Assembly (NCBI RefSeq): GCF_014905175.1
Contig: NC_057789.1
Coordinates: forward strand, 20,538,555 to 20,602,554
Origin: Aphidius gifuensis
Taxonomy: Eukaryota > Arthropoda > Insecta > Hymenoptera > Braconidae
Length of the DNA: 64,000 nucleotides
Direction: 5' to 3'
Part shown: positions 22,818-34,900 of the stretch, in pieces
Layout of the letters: each line of letters begins with the position of its first letter
Position numbering within the stretch: position 1 is the stretch's first letter
Position numbers and translations under genes: made by a program
The notes under the pieces: generated by a model
Seen by the model: the letters and a program-made list of their open reading frames with translations, nothing else
The model's database searches: none
Told to the model about the DNA's origin: nothing

Positions 22818-22829
22818 GAACATAGAGTC

Positions 22830-23240
22830 CCAGGAAAAAATTGCGTAGATCTAAGTATATCAAATTAGATCTAACTGCTTTAGATATAATTAGATCCGCA
22901 AAGTGGCGCTAGATATACTAGATAGTCAGATCTAATTAGGTCTAATAATATATGCTTTATATAATTCGATCCCGCAGCATTTTTGATATGATTAGATCTG
23001 ATTATATCTACTTAGATCTAATGAGATCTAGTTAGATCTCAATAGATCTAATTATATTAAGCATAAACCTGCCGAATTTTCGATATGATTAGATCTGATT
23101 ATATCTACTTAGATCTAATGAGATCTAGTTACATATAATTAGATCTCAATAGATCTAATTACAATAAGCATATATAAGTATAGATCCTGCTACTTTCAGA
23201 TCTAATTATATCTAATTTGATCTACGCGATTTTTTCCTGG
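22830..23240. mobile_element. Foldback element with AGATCTAAT motif array
   Basis: Ends CCAGGAAAAAATTGCGTAGA and TCTACGCGATTTTTTCCTGG are near-perfect inverted repeats. AGATCT (itself a palindrome) and TTAGATC/GATCTAA words fill the 411 bp, with a ~102-bp internal direct duplication starting GATATGATTAGATCTGATTA at 22987 and 23089. Confidence 0.8.
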
Positions 23241-23531
23241 TGTGGGTATAATCAGCTGATACCCACTCTAATGATACATGCAAGAAGACTAGAGACCAGG
23301 AGAGTAAACTTCGATGGTGGGGGTAGCTTTTGATAGGACCATATACGTCGGGATCCAGGTGGAGCCACTCTATTGTACCAGACAGAAATTTGGCTAATTG
23401 TTCAGTCGTTTCCGGGCTTTTCGAACATGGATACATGGCGTATGATAATGAAGATGTATGATATTGTATGATACAGTGTATGATACTGCTGTATGGTACG
23501 CTAGTATCATACCTACCCAACACTGCACCCA

Positions 23532-23954
23532 CACCCGTATTCATAGGGAATTAGAATTTAGGGCTCTTTTCTTCCACTGGCGGCGCTTGTGAAGCTTTTG
23601 TATATAAAATCTATATAAAAAAAATTTTTTGACACTCTGTTTGTAAATGACTCCATTACGCACGAAGTCGTGCGTAAAAGTATCTCCTTTCGCACTATAT
23701 TGGCGCAAAATGGCGTCTATACTACAAACCTCGTGTCAAAAAGTATTGTATATAACTCGTACGTGAAGAAGGTGATCCTCCACGACTTTGAAAGTGTCAT
23801 ACTTCGGCTCGTTCTCAACTCCTGGTGACTCGTATTGACACCTTCAAAATCATGCAAGAATCACCTACTTCACGTACTAGCTATATAATATACTATTACA
23901 AGCGCCATCAACGGCAAAAAAGCCCTAAATTGTAATGCCCTGTGAATACGGGTG
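23532..23954. mobile_element. MITE family 'GCCCTGTGAAT', copy 1 with inserted hairpin
   Basis: CACCCGTATTCA at 23532 and TGAATACGGGTG ending 23954; inner block TTTAGGGCT.TTTT then GGCGGCGCTTGT. Compared with 50117-50280 it carries about 260 extra bases (from about 23627 to 23895). These include an inverted repeat: GTACGTGAAGAAGGTGAT against ATCACCTACTTCACGTAC (about 23759 to 23878). Other copies: 49954-50115, 50117-50280 and 56093-56256. Confidence 0.75.
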
Positions 23955-24267
23955 CTGGTCAGAGAAAAACGAATTGGTAAGATATATATATATATATATA
24001 TTAGGGTGGTCCAAAAAAAACGAATTTTTTTTTTTCGCGTTCTTCCACTAAAATTTATGTTTCCTATGAAAAGATGGGATTCTGTGAATTTTTTCAAAAT
24101 TTTAAAATGATTTCTAGAGGTCGCGGTTGACGTTTCTCGAAGAAAAATTCTAAAAGAAATTGTTTTCTTTTTTTAACTCATTTAAATTTACAAAAAAAAA
24201 AAATTTTTCCCTTCGGAATGTTGAAGATCATGTATTGAAGTGAAATCAATTTCTGGCTTTTTTTTAA

Positions 24268-25007
24268 GGCAGTATGTAAATCCCAAAGTAGGACGACTCT
24301 TTGGGTTGCTTTGGGTGCAAAGGGGCACTCTAATAACCATAGTTCAAAAAAATAATGAGCACCCCCTAATGTCTAAAATTTTTATACTTGACTGCCGCGT
24401 CTTTAGAAGTATGAGTGTGGGCGGCCCGTATTTACACACACTAATCTACTTCAGCAGATTTTCAATGCTTCGCCCGGTACTTTTTGACTCCAAACTTTTG
24501 TCTTACATAATTGATAACTTTCAAAATCCGTGGTAGAAATCAATGATTTTTTTTTATTATTTTCGTAATTTAATGAAGTATGAGCTGTAGTAAAGGCGTG
24601 TGGCCACTAGCATAGTTTTTCCAACAAGTTCTATGCCATAGTCCATTTATTACCAGAAACATCTAGATTATTCCCAGTTATCACTGAAAAAGTCAGTTTT
24701 TTCTGGTAATAAATGGACTATGGCATAGAACTTGTTCGAAAAACTATGCTAGTGGCCACACGCCTTAAAATGAAGGTTTTCTGTGAGAGCGTTTTTTCAA
24801 TAGAAGGGAAAACGTGACAATGCTTCCTATGCGTGTGTAAAAAGTGCTAATTGTTGTCAACTTTGACCCTAATTATCTCACTTAAATCGTGGTAGAAAAT
24901 TACAAAAAAAATTTGATAAAATAGATCTTTATTTCAATTAAAAAATAAGCCTTCTTTGATCAAAATCTGTGAGAGTGAATTTTTTTTCAATATTTTGACA
25001 TACCGCC
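24268..25007. mobile_element. TTAA-flanked MITE, family 2, copy 2
   Basis: Inverted ends GGCAGTATGT and ACATACCGCC between TTAA at 24264-24267 and 25008-25011. It contains the 172-bp palindromic MITE at 24594-24765. Without it and its duplicated TAA the element is 565 bp. Confidence 0.75.
24594..24765. mobile_element. 172-bp palindromic MITE with TAA target duplication
   Basis: 66-bp terminal inverted repeats (24594-24659 and 24700-24765) differ at one position. Ends are AGGCGTGTGGCC and GGCCACACGCCT. TAA flanks both sides (24591-24593, 24766-24768). The related element at 63.6 kb has the uninterrupted target GTAGTAAAATAAAGG, which proves insertion and a 3-bp duplication. A 3-bp TWA/TAA duplication is typical of PIF/Harbinger MITEs; the superfamily call is inference. 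Confidence 0.9.
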
Positions 25008-25557
25008 TTAATAAAACATTTAAACGTAAAAAAGTTGAATATTATTATACAGACTGTCCCCTTTCAATCTGATAATGGATTTTTCTGGAAATATATGGCT
25101 TGAATCGAAAAATGATTCAAGTAAAAGACAGAACAAAAAAATAAAAAAATTAAAAATGGCGGAGTTTCAGGTATGAACATAGTTTTTTTGCATAGATACT
25201 ATATTTTTTTTTCGTACCAAAAAGTTCGTTACATTAAAACTAACACTTTTTATTTAAAAGATTTTTCGGTAAAATCACTTTTTTTTCGGCCCGATTTTCT
25301 ACACGTGAGATAGGTTTTTTTTTTCTATAGGGAACCATACAGCGATCTATCGCGATCAGGTCTTACACATACGTTGCCGTTGCAATAATAATATATCTCA
25401 ATATTATTATTATTGTTATTATTTACAGCGATCCATTCGTGAACTCACACATACACATTTATGTGTGATGATAGTCTAACCATCGCATACACATTGCGTA
25501 GTGAGAATATAATAATAATTATTATATTAATAAGAGAGCCATATAGCGTGATCATTA

Positions 25558-26630
25558 CCCTGGTGAAAAAAAACTGGCAGAATCTGGCAGTTGTTCCAAA
25601 AACCGGTCTAAATCTGTAAGAATCTGGCAGAATCTGCAAGAATCTGTAAGAATCTGACAGAATCTGTCAGTTGTTCCAAAAACCGGTCTAAATCTGTAAG
25701 AATCTGGCAGAATCTGCAAGAATCTGACAGAATCTGGCAGTTGTTCCAAAAACCGGTCTAAATATGTAAGAATCTGACAGAATCTGCCATAATCTGTAAG
25801 AATCTGCCATAATCTGCCAGAATCTGTCATAATCTGCCAGAATCTGCCATAATCTGTAAGAATCTGCCATAATCTGACAGAATCTGCCATAATCTGTAAG
25901 AATCTGCCATAATCTGCCAGAATCTGTCATAATCTGCCAGAATCTGCCATAATCTGTAAGAATCTGCCATAATCTGTCATAATCTGCCAGAATCTGTGTG
26001 AATCTGCCAGACTATTGTTACGAAAAAATTCTAAAAAAAAAAAAAAATTCTGGACGAATTATTGTGGTTATTACAAACATCACGGTAAGGTATCAAGAAA
26101 CTTCAATCTCGAAGCGTTGCATTTTTTTTTTTAAACTTGAATATGTTTTTATAAATTTTTATAAGTATCATAATCTCAGTTCCTATATATGTGAATTAAC
26201 TCTGACCTGAGCACATGTGAGAATCGTTGAATAACAACTAACGTAAAATAATGATAAATGAGCTATAAAAGAATAAATTATAACATACTAATAGTTCGAT
26301 GACGACTTGATGTCTCCTAATCAGTTGTATTAATTCAAAAAAATCAATTCATTGAAAAAAAAAACAATATTTATCAATTGAACTGGCAGACTGTTTAATA
26401 GTCAAATATGTGGCTGACAGAATGACATGTGGCATGCTGTTGAAAGTCGAATATGTGGCTGGCAAAATCTGACAGAATCTGGCAGACTGTTGAAAGTCGA
26501 GTATTTGACTGGCAATACCTGACAGAATCTGGCAGACTGTTGAAAGCCGAATATTTGGCTGGCAGAATCTGCCAGATTTTTTCATTTTTTGTCGAATCTT
26601 GCAGAATCTGCCAGATTTTTTTCACCAAGG
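25558..26630. mobile_element. Foldback element with 10-bp AATCTGCCAG minisatellite
   Basis: Left end CCCTGGTGAAAAAAAACTGG, right end CCAGATTTTTTTCACCAAGG, each flanked outside by TA. From 25575 to 26012 an almost unbroken 10-bp array AATCTGNCAN/AATCTGTAAG runs, interrupted three times by GTTGTTCCAAAAACCGGTCT. The right side (26386-26625) has a 75-bp-scale variant with GACTGTTGAAAG. Because three 10-bp units equal ten codons, all frames stay open for long stretches on the minus strand (25555-25930); the repetitive peptides are not taken as real. Confidence 0.85.
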
Positions 26631-26639
26631 TAGTATTAG

Positions 26640-26990
26640 TCTGTCATTGGAAATTCGGACAGAGTTTCACCAGGACTTAACTTCTGATACCTAGAGAGCC
26701 TTTACGAGATATCCAAACGATGTCGAGAGAACCATGGTAGTTCTGCATGTAGTTCATAGCACTCACTGCAGTAGTGAACCATAGAGAGCCAGTCAAGAGA
26801 AGGTAGTGATCGGTTCGAGAGCCAGACAACAGGTTTAGCGTTTAAATGCAGTTGCATTACCGGATCAAAAGTCAAAGCATAACCACACTTGTCAAAAAAT
26901 ATATTTAATGTGAATATAAATAATGAAGAAATTAAATAATTACATAGTAATCAAGATAAAAAAGAATCATATGTTTTAATAATTGTTAGA
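26640..26990. other. Unassigned sequence between foldback and pseudogene
   Basis: GC slightly above surroundings at 26640-26860, with AGAGAGCC words; no frame or structure recognised. Confidence 0.3.
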
Positions 26991-26999
26991 GCTAGTGGA

Positions 27000-28250
27000 T
27001 GAAAATGCTCATCGAGTTTTTATTTTGCTAGAGCTGGAGTTTAGTATTTGTAGTATCTTCATAGACAATTGGTGTTTACAATAAGTAATATTAAAAGTTT
27101 GAAAGTTGATGCTGCAGCCAGGTAAACTGTATACCAATCAAATTCAACAATCAATATTACCTATAATAATAAATTACATTAATATTTCAGACATAACGCA
27201 AGTGTCCAAATATAATACCATACAAAATTTAATCAAACAATAGGAATGGTATTGGACATCATTAAATACTATAATGTTGTCTTGGATGCAACAAACAATG
27301 TTCTACCAAGATTTTTATATGAATGCTTGCGCTTTTTCTGGGAAATTTTGATACTAGTAACATTAAATATGGAAGGACAATTGGATGTTTAGAAAAATGA
27401 TGGACCATGTTACAGATTTATTTATTTAAAACAACCACCACTAGAAACTGTGACAAATTGTGGTGACGGTGGAGTACTTGGTGCAGGTACAAATAAAAAA
27501 TCTACAATTAACATTGTTAATTAAAATGAACGTAATATTAATTTTATTTTATTTTACAATAACAGTTTTTGGAACAATTAGAGTACAGGTTCTACTCTAA
27601 TACAGGCTCTAGAATCTTTGAAAATGATTTTAAATGTGCCACGAGTTTTATCAAAGAGATTGATTCTTTTTGATGGTACAAAATCAATATTTAAAAATAT
27701 TTATATACATTCTAAAAATAATAACTGTCAATTGTATAGTTCAAATCCTACAATAACAAAAATACAAGACTGTAAATAATTTGGTGGGTGCAAAACAAAC
27801 GATGAAGATCCAAATTCAAAACTCGATGATAATGATATAATAACAGTTAAAAAATATAATGAATTAATCGATTCATCTGTTAAATATATACTTATTCACA
27901 TGGGGTCAGTTTAAGTACTTATTCATGATGACTTAAAATTTGGAGAGTACATAAGAGAAAGATGCAATCAACATTTTTGATATGAAATAATTATGGAATA
28001 AAAATCAACTGTAAAATAACACATGATTTTATACCAAAAATATTGGAGCTTGGTAATAAACCAAATGGTAAAAAATATTTTTTTTTAATTGAGCAGAATA
28101 ACTTGCTCTGTTGCTGGAGCAAGAAATTATCAGTTTTGTATATTTTTTTATATTTCAGTATATCTAATATGTCGACAAGGAAATAATAAGTTTGACTAAA
28201 CACAAGATTTCCATTGATATCAGTTGGTAAATTGGTATTACATAGAAATC
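27000..28250 (+). pseudogene. MOCS3: MOCS3/UBA4-like pseudogene (E1-like adenylyltransferase-sulfurtransferase)
   Basis: Fragments in order match the MOCS3/Uba4 family, which adenylates and then thiolates MOCS2A/URM1 for molybdenum cofactor synthesis and tRNA thiolation. 27250-27300 reads DIIKYYNVVLDATNN, where the family has the conserved DATDN. 27393-27487 reads NDGPCYRFIYLKQPPLETV then TNCGDGGVLGAG. A GT...AG intron follows (27487-27565). 27597-27780 reads LIQALESLKMILNVPRVLS, RLILFDGTKSIF and NPTITKIQDCK. 27780-27915 gives the linker into the rhodanese domain. After another intron ending TTTCAG (28158), YLICRQGN is the rhodanese active-site loop. Several stops and frame changes occur, and the DATDN aspartate has become asparagine. 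Retained introns mean it did not arise by retrotransposition. The glycine-rich nucleotide loop upstream is not recognisable. Confidence 0.82.
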
Positions 28251-28259
28251 TTATTATTT

Positions 28260-29240
28260 GGTTGATCTGAAATAAGTTGATTTTTATCTACCTCCTACAG
28301 TACCAGGCATTAGTCAAGTCCAGAAAAAATACTTCATGGACATTATTTACTCACATATTGTGATATAGATCGTCAACGTTTTGGAGCGAATCATCGTGAA
28401 CTTTCTGTTAATAGTTCTCACTAAGTATTTTATTATTATCAAATATTTATTTCCGTAACTTGTGATGATAATGTGAATATATTTTTTTTTTTTAGGCAAT
28501 GTCAGTGATAAATGATTTCTTGTGGCCAATAAATGTGTCAATTTTCTGTCACAATTTCTAAGTAATTGACAAATCATTGAAAAATGTAAGCAGTAAATGT
28601 AAAGCTTTACAGCATGTTGTAAAGCATATGCTTTATAATATTACTCTCAATTTTTCAAGATATTAAGTTTTATTGAGTGAGATATTTTTTAGCTTAAATA
28701 GTTAAAAAAGTTGATATTATATTTTAATTTTTACTAATGCATCAATTTTCATGTCAACGAGTCAATGTTTTTATAATCTTTAAATTGAAACGTTATAAAT
28801 TTGAAATATTATAAATGTATTTATACGAAATTTTTATGACGTTAATATGTATTTAATGAAATATTTAATTGATAATTACATTAATGTTAGTCATAACATT
28901 ATTATTGAATTGTTAACTTATTATATTTAAGAAAAAAAAATCAAACTCAAGTGTAAAAACAAGCAACTAGAATATTATATCTAAGGAAAGAGTAATAAAA
29001 ATTAATATATTGTCTTGAATTTTCGATTAACAATAAATAAATACAATTAAACGAAAAGACCTGGTAACATTTGTTGGGGCGTGTTGCCCGCGTTACCCGT
29101 TGAAAATTAAAAATTTTCAATACTCCGGTTAAGGCCATGGTTATCTTAATTTTTCAGATATAATAGAATTATGGTTTTCAAATAATTTTATAGTTTATTG
29201 ATAATAAAATTATTCAAAAATAAATTTTTATGTTTATTTT
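28260..29240. other. AT-rich sequence with one short coding-like patch
   Basis: 28353-28425 reads, on the plus strand, YCDIDRQRFGANHRELSVN before a TAA, preceded by a frame with LHGHYLL. It may belong to the neighbouring pseudogene or another gene; I do not recognise it. The remainder shows nothing. Confidence 0.3.
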
Positions 29241-29249
29241 TTTTTTTTC

Positions 29250-30720
29250 TCAAAAAATATTGGCGATAGCAGAAAAAACCTACAATGCGGGCGATAGAGT
29301 TTTTTGAGACGCAAAATAAGAGCCGATTACGAAGTTTTTAATCCAATTCTACGTTGAATTATTTATTACCTAATTTTTTAAAATTGTTAAAAAATTGATT
29401 AAAAATGCTATAACTTTCAGGATACTGAAGATAGAAACATTGTATTAGGCTCAATTGAAAGTTATTACTGCTGGCGAATGTCTAAGGAATCGATGTGTTT
29501 TACCTGTTAATTTCTGAGCAATTAATGTAGCCAAAGAAATTAACAGGTCAGTCACATATTTTTTTCAGCCATTGGTCGTATATATATCTTTTATTATATA
29601 TCTTTCATTTATCTTTTTTTTTTTCAAATTCCAAGGTTTTTATTTTCTGCTACAAAAACTATTGTTCAGAGTAGAAAATGTCCATGTTGCGGGCGATAGA
29701 GTTTGCAAAAACGCATTTTTTAAGCCTAAAACGAAGTCTCTAGCTTGATTTTTTTACGAGTTATTGATGGCACTATTTTGTCATTTTTTCGGACCGCCAT
29801 ATTTAAAGTTGTTATCAACATGGAGACTTCGTATTAGGCTTAAAAGAAGCATCATTAAAAGGTCTAGTGCTTTTTAAAAAATTTTTGTTCTATGATGCAT
29901 ACTTTTTAAGAAAAAAAAAAAAATGTCTTTTTTTTTTTTTAAATTTTAAGGTTTTTTTTTTTTGGTTCAAAAACTATTGGTCGGAGCAGAAAAAGTCCAC
30001 GATGCGGGCGATAAAGTTTTCAAAAACGCATTTTTTAAGCCTAACAGGAAGTCTCTTTTTTGATTCTTTAACGAGTTATTGTTGACGCCGTTTTTCGTTT
30101 TTTGTCGGACCACCATATTTGGAGTTCTTATCATCATAGAGACTTTGTATTAGGCTCAAAAGTAGCTCCTTCGAAAGATCTAGTGCTTTTCAAAAAATGT
30201 TTGCTCTATGATGCATACTTTTTGAGAAAAAAAAAAAATGTCTTTTTTTTTTTTTTAATTTCAAGGTTTTTTTTTTTTGGTTCAAAAACTATTGCTTGTA
30301 GCAGAAAAAGTCCATGATGCGGGCGATAGAGTTTTTGTAGACGCATTATTTGAGCCTCAAACGAAGTCTCTATTTTGATTTTTTTACGAGTTATTGTTAG
30401 CGCCGTTTTTCGTTTTTTTTCGGACCACCATATTTGGAGTTATTATCATCATAGAGACTTTGTATTAGGCTCAAAAGTAGCTCCTTCGAAAGATCTAGTG
30501 CTTTTCAAAAAATTTCTGCTCTATGTTGCATACTTTTTGAGAAAAAAAAAAAAATGTCTTTTTTTTTTTTTTTTAATTTCAAGGTTTTTTTTTTTTGGTT
30601 CGAAAACTATCGCTCATGGCGGAAAAAGTCTATAATGCGGGATCTAGAGTTTTTGTAGACGCATTTTTTGAGCCTAAAACGAAGTTTCTATCTTGATTTT
30701 TTTTATAAGTTATTGCTGGC
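29250..30720. repeat. Tandem array of ~315-bp repeats
   Basis: The landmark GTCCA.G.TGCGGGCGATA recurs at 29679, 29994, 30309 and, altered, 30628, a spacing of 315-319 bp. A more diverged copy begins near 29265. Each unit carries 'TATTAGGCTCAAAAG', 'AAAGATCTAGTGCTTTT' and two long homopolymer runs. Small repeated plus-strand frames containing DFVLGSKVAPSKD result from the repeat. It is satellite-like. Confidence 0.8.
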
Positions 30721-31990
30721 GCCATTTTTTGCACCATTAAAAAAATTTTTGTATAAACGTCTGTCTTTTTTTTATTTGAATGCTTATCCATTTTTAAGAA
30801 ATAAAACATGATAGAGAAATATCTAAAGATCATATCAACCCTCGTAACTTATGCTCTCAGATTCATAGTTTAGATGGCATTTAATTTAGAACAAAGAACA
30901 AACATTTTCCAAAAATCGATTTTTCCATTTTTTTTTCTGAAACTTTTAGTCACAGGGAAAAATTTTATGATGGTTTTCGAAGAGTTTTTTGAGGCGCTTC
31001 TTTTGAGCTACGAACGAACTTTTTAAGTTCAGTTGTTCAAAAGTTATAGACTTTTTTTTTTTTTCGTTGATAAATCCAATACTGCGGCTGAGCCTATGGC
31101 TCCTAGCCTCCGTAAAAATAGAAAATATATCAAGTAAATATTATAAAATTTATTTTTGAAGGTAGAAGTCGATAATTTTACAATCGGTAAAGTCATTTTT
31201 CGTTTAAAATGTCGGTTGTAACTAGTTTTCACCAGGCACATAAACATTAAATTAAAAGTATCAATAACCAATTTTTAAACTATTCAATAGATAAAACAAA
31301 AAATTCTAAACATCCTAACAATAACTTTCGATTTTTTAGACCCCATTTTCAATTAGATATTCAATTTCAAAGTTAGAAAAATTGACATTTTGTCATGTTG
31401 GCGGTCCTGCCAAACCGAGCCCCCGGCTGCCAAATACCGGGGGCTTGATCGCATTGAGTGTCACCTCCCTGCAGACAAGTTGTGTCGTCTCGCGATGACG
31501 TTGAGTGCAGCCCCACGACACTCAATGTTAATTTTTTGGACAAAATTTGGAGGGACATACCTACATGTAGATCGGTGACATTATCAACTTTTTGCAGTTT
31601 TCACTTGAATGACCTCTCTGAGTAGTTTTATCAACTATATTTTTCCATAAATTCATGATGGTAATAAACTACTTTACCTTAAATGATAAAATTTGTAGAA
31701 AATTTAACAATTCATCTCTTTGAGTAAAGATAAAAACAATTATTAATAATTAAAAATGAAAATAGCCATGTAAAGCTGTAAATAAATTACAAAAAAATTG
31801 AAAACAATAATTTTTTATGAAAGATATATATTTTAATTAATTAATTTTATGATATCAAAGTATTGGCACATTTTTCACTATTGAAGAAGAAACATATTAA
31901 ATGCTTATTAATATAATAATTTTGCTGAACTTTTTATTCTAAGTCCCAGTTGAAGTTTCAACACAATCAAATATATATCATTGACAAGTT
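30720..31990. other. Mostly featureless; GC-richer hairpin at 31453-31528
   Basis: CATTGAGTGTC (31453) and GACACTCAATG (31528) form a hairpin inside a GC-rich patch (31395-31530) that also has CCCCCGG...CCGGGGG. The rest is AT-rich without a recognisable gene. Confidence 0.4.
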
Positions 31991-34900
31991 TTATTGTATC
32001 AGTGTTTTTTTTTGCTGTAAAATTTTTCTGCTGTTTGATGCTGCTGCTGATGCTTCTATATTTGGACGATTTAGCAAAATACATTGACGTTCAATTAAAA
32101 GGAGTGCTAGACGTTGAAAGACATATTTTTTAATATCATATTTGTGTTCATAACATGTTAGCCAAGACATGTCAATGGCATTTTCTAATTCAATGCATGT
32201 ATTCAAATGAATATTTTTCATTCTAATATTAAGTGCAATCTTGTTATTAAACATCTCTACTGCTAAACGAATCGCTTGTTTTAATTTATTTGATGGTTCT
32301 TCATAACCAGGCTCACCACAAACAAAATTATTTCTACATTGACAACACTTTAAATTAATAGTTCTCAAAATACCTCTTGCAAATTCTAATCCAATTAATG
32401 CATTGTCAGTGCTCACTATCTCAATTAATTCATCATCATCATCATATTCTGGTATATGAAAACATGGAGGTGATTTTGGTGATGTTGGTGATTCCAATTG
32501 ATTTTTTTCTTTTTCTTCACTCATATAATAAATATCAATTTTTGATTATTATTATTTTTATATATTGCTATTAGTTTTCGCTGGTCAACTAGCATAGGTA
32601 TTTTATTATTTTCACAGTTAGCTTCTGGAATATTTTCTGATGAATGGTTTGTAATTAATAGTGAACCAAGACCATCGATAAACCCAATACATGTTGGATG
32701 ATCATTATCACCACCAGTTTGTCTTATTTGGCCAAACCAATTTTCAAGGCAATCTTGATTTAGACGTCTTAAATTTAGACTGTTAAAATTTCCATGATTA
32801 TGTAAGTATGGCCATAGCTGTAAAAGAGCTTTTATCGTCCAAATATAGCTGTCAACAGAGTGTTCGTTACTTTTTTTATTGTCATGCCAATGAATAAATA
32901 CTGTTGTTTTCAGCTTTTCAAGTAACTCATGCCAAACTTCCATGTGAGGTGAATTTTCATCAACTAAAATTTTTGATTTTTTATGTGTTTTATTTTTTAA
33001 TTCATATGAAGACGGGCCATTCGTGTAATCTCCAAGACGATCAACAAATTCAACAATATCTGCTGTATCTTCAGATTCTTTTATATCAATTTCTTGAAAT
33101 TTTTTTTGTTTTTTTAATTCAGCATGAAATTCTTTACTACGTAACTTGAGAGCAGTAGTTGCACTTAATAATTGTATAGCATATTTCACACGCATTTTAT
33201 CACGTGATTTTGGAAACATCAGAATACTGGTACTTCTTTTTGATCCATTTCTTTCTAATAAAGATAAAAGTAGAATGATGTATTTATATTTTCCAGTAAT
33301 ATTATCAACTTTTACAATATTCCCTGGATATTCATATTTATGTTATCCATTTGAACATTCATTGAACCATTTTGTATAATTACCCAGCCAATTATTACGA
33401 AAACACTTTAGCATATGTGGTACATCAAACAATGTGAATATTTTCTGACCATTAAATAAAAAATAAGGGTGTTCTTCTGTATCATCATTTGAATATTCTT
33501 TTCTTAACAAACTTACAGCTGTCTTCTTAACACTAGCTGAATCACAAACAGTTGAAACTATTTTATATCCAGCTTTTGTTGCATGTTCCATTACTTTTAA
33601 AATTAATGTATGTAATTCAGCACCTGTTAATTTACCATTTGTAAAATAATAACCTATTGGAACTTTCCATGACTTATTTAATCCTTCAAGCATAAAAACA
33701 AGTGCTTTTGAAGCAGCTACATCTTCTTTAGGTTCACGTAAATCACCAGCGTAATCAACAAATCCAATTATTTTATCTTTACTTCTATTAAAAAAAAAAC
33801 GTTGCTTAATAGACATTTCATCCCAACACAATTTACAAACTCGATCAATGTCTTCTAAACCATGTAATTTTTCAATTGATGCTTCAATAACAGAATGCAA
33901 TACACCAGTTCCAAGATCAATAATAGCTGATATTCTTTCAATAGTACGTATGCTTGATAAACAATAATTGAATGTTGTTTTTATTTTTTTATATAATTTT
34001 GGTCCACATCGATACCAGGACAAATATCTTAATTTTTGTAAGATTGTCTATCTATAACCATGCTCTTTTGTCTTTGCATTAAATTGATCAGTTTGAATCC
34101 ACTCATTTAATAAGGGTGTATTAATTTTAAGTTTTGGCTTTTTTAATTGATCTTTCAGTGTATTTATTTGGGATTTGTATAAATTTGATTTTTTTTGAAG
34201 ATGTAAAATATGTTTTATGGCTTTTGATACTAGCTGACGCTTTGGATTTTGTAGAGAATACAATAAACCCTTGAGGTTTGATATTATATTTGATTGTGCT
34301 GGTTGTTTGTGAGATTTTTTTTTTACTATAAAAAAAAAGTAGAATAAAATATTAATTGTTGTTGAGTTTGAATTGGAAATTCAATATATAATTGTATTCA
34401 ACAATACCTTTAGAAACTGGTGTTGAGTACGATAAAGATGAAGATGGTCCATCATTTGAATTGTCGGAATCCAGTAATAATACTGGTGAAATATCATCTG
34501 AAAGTATTGAAAGATCATTTATAGTTTATAAAAAAATATATCTGGAAAAAAAACACTAACATACGAAAAAAAAATTAATTTTTTTTATAGCAATATAAAA
34601 ATTTGCTCACCAATATGGTGTGACGAGGGAACTAATCATGATCTTGATTACGGAAATTAATATTCATAATACAAATAATAATACTAATTTGAATTTTAGG
34701 TTTATGTACATAAATAAACCAGCTTATTTCTCTGTTTATCTCATTAACAGGGAAAATATGTTTTTTTAAACACAACATAACATGTAAGACTTATTACACG
34801 TATAAATTAATTTTTTTTTAAATTTATTTTAAAACGTCATTATTAATCAAATTTTATTGTTTTATTTTTCAAGATAAAAATAACTCACTTCAGAAAATAT

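Larger units (their letters stand above)
21848..23528. mobile_element. Composite foldback with GTATGATAC words and nested elements
   Basis: GTGCAGTGTTGAGTA at 21848 is mirrored by TACCCAACACTGCAC ending 23528. Next to each end are arrays of GTATGAT/ATCATAC (22080-22130 and 23440-23512). Inside are TTGTATATGG direct repeats (22430-22560), the GAGTGGGTATAAG element and the AGATCT element. Both inner sides carry 'AAGAAGACTAGAGACC' (about 21973 and 23282). Confidence 0.55.

Noticed and set aside
25555..25930. Repetitive proteins on the minus strand
   Set aside because: A 10-bp tandem array gives open frames automatically; no start context, no other evidence.
25575..26012. Regular short repeats resembling a CRISPR array
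   Set aside because: Unit is 10 bp with no unique spacers, and the genome is eukaryotic.
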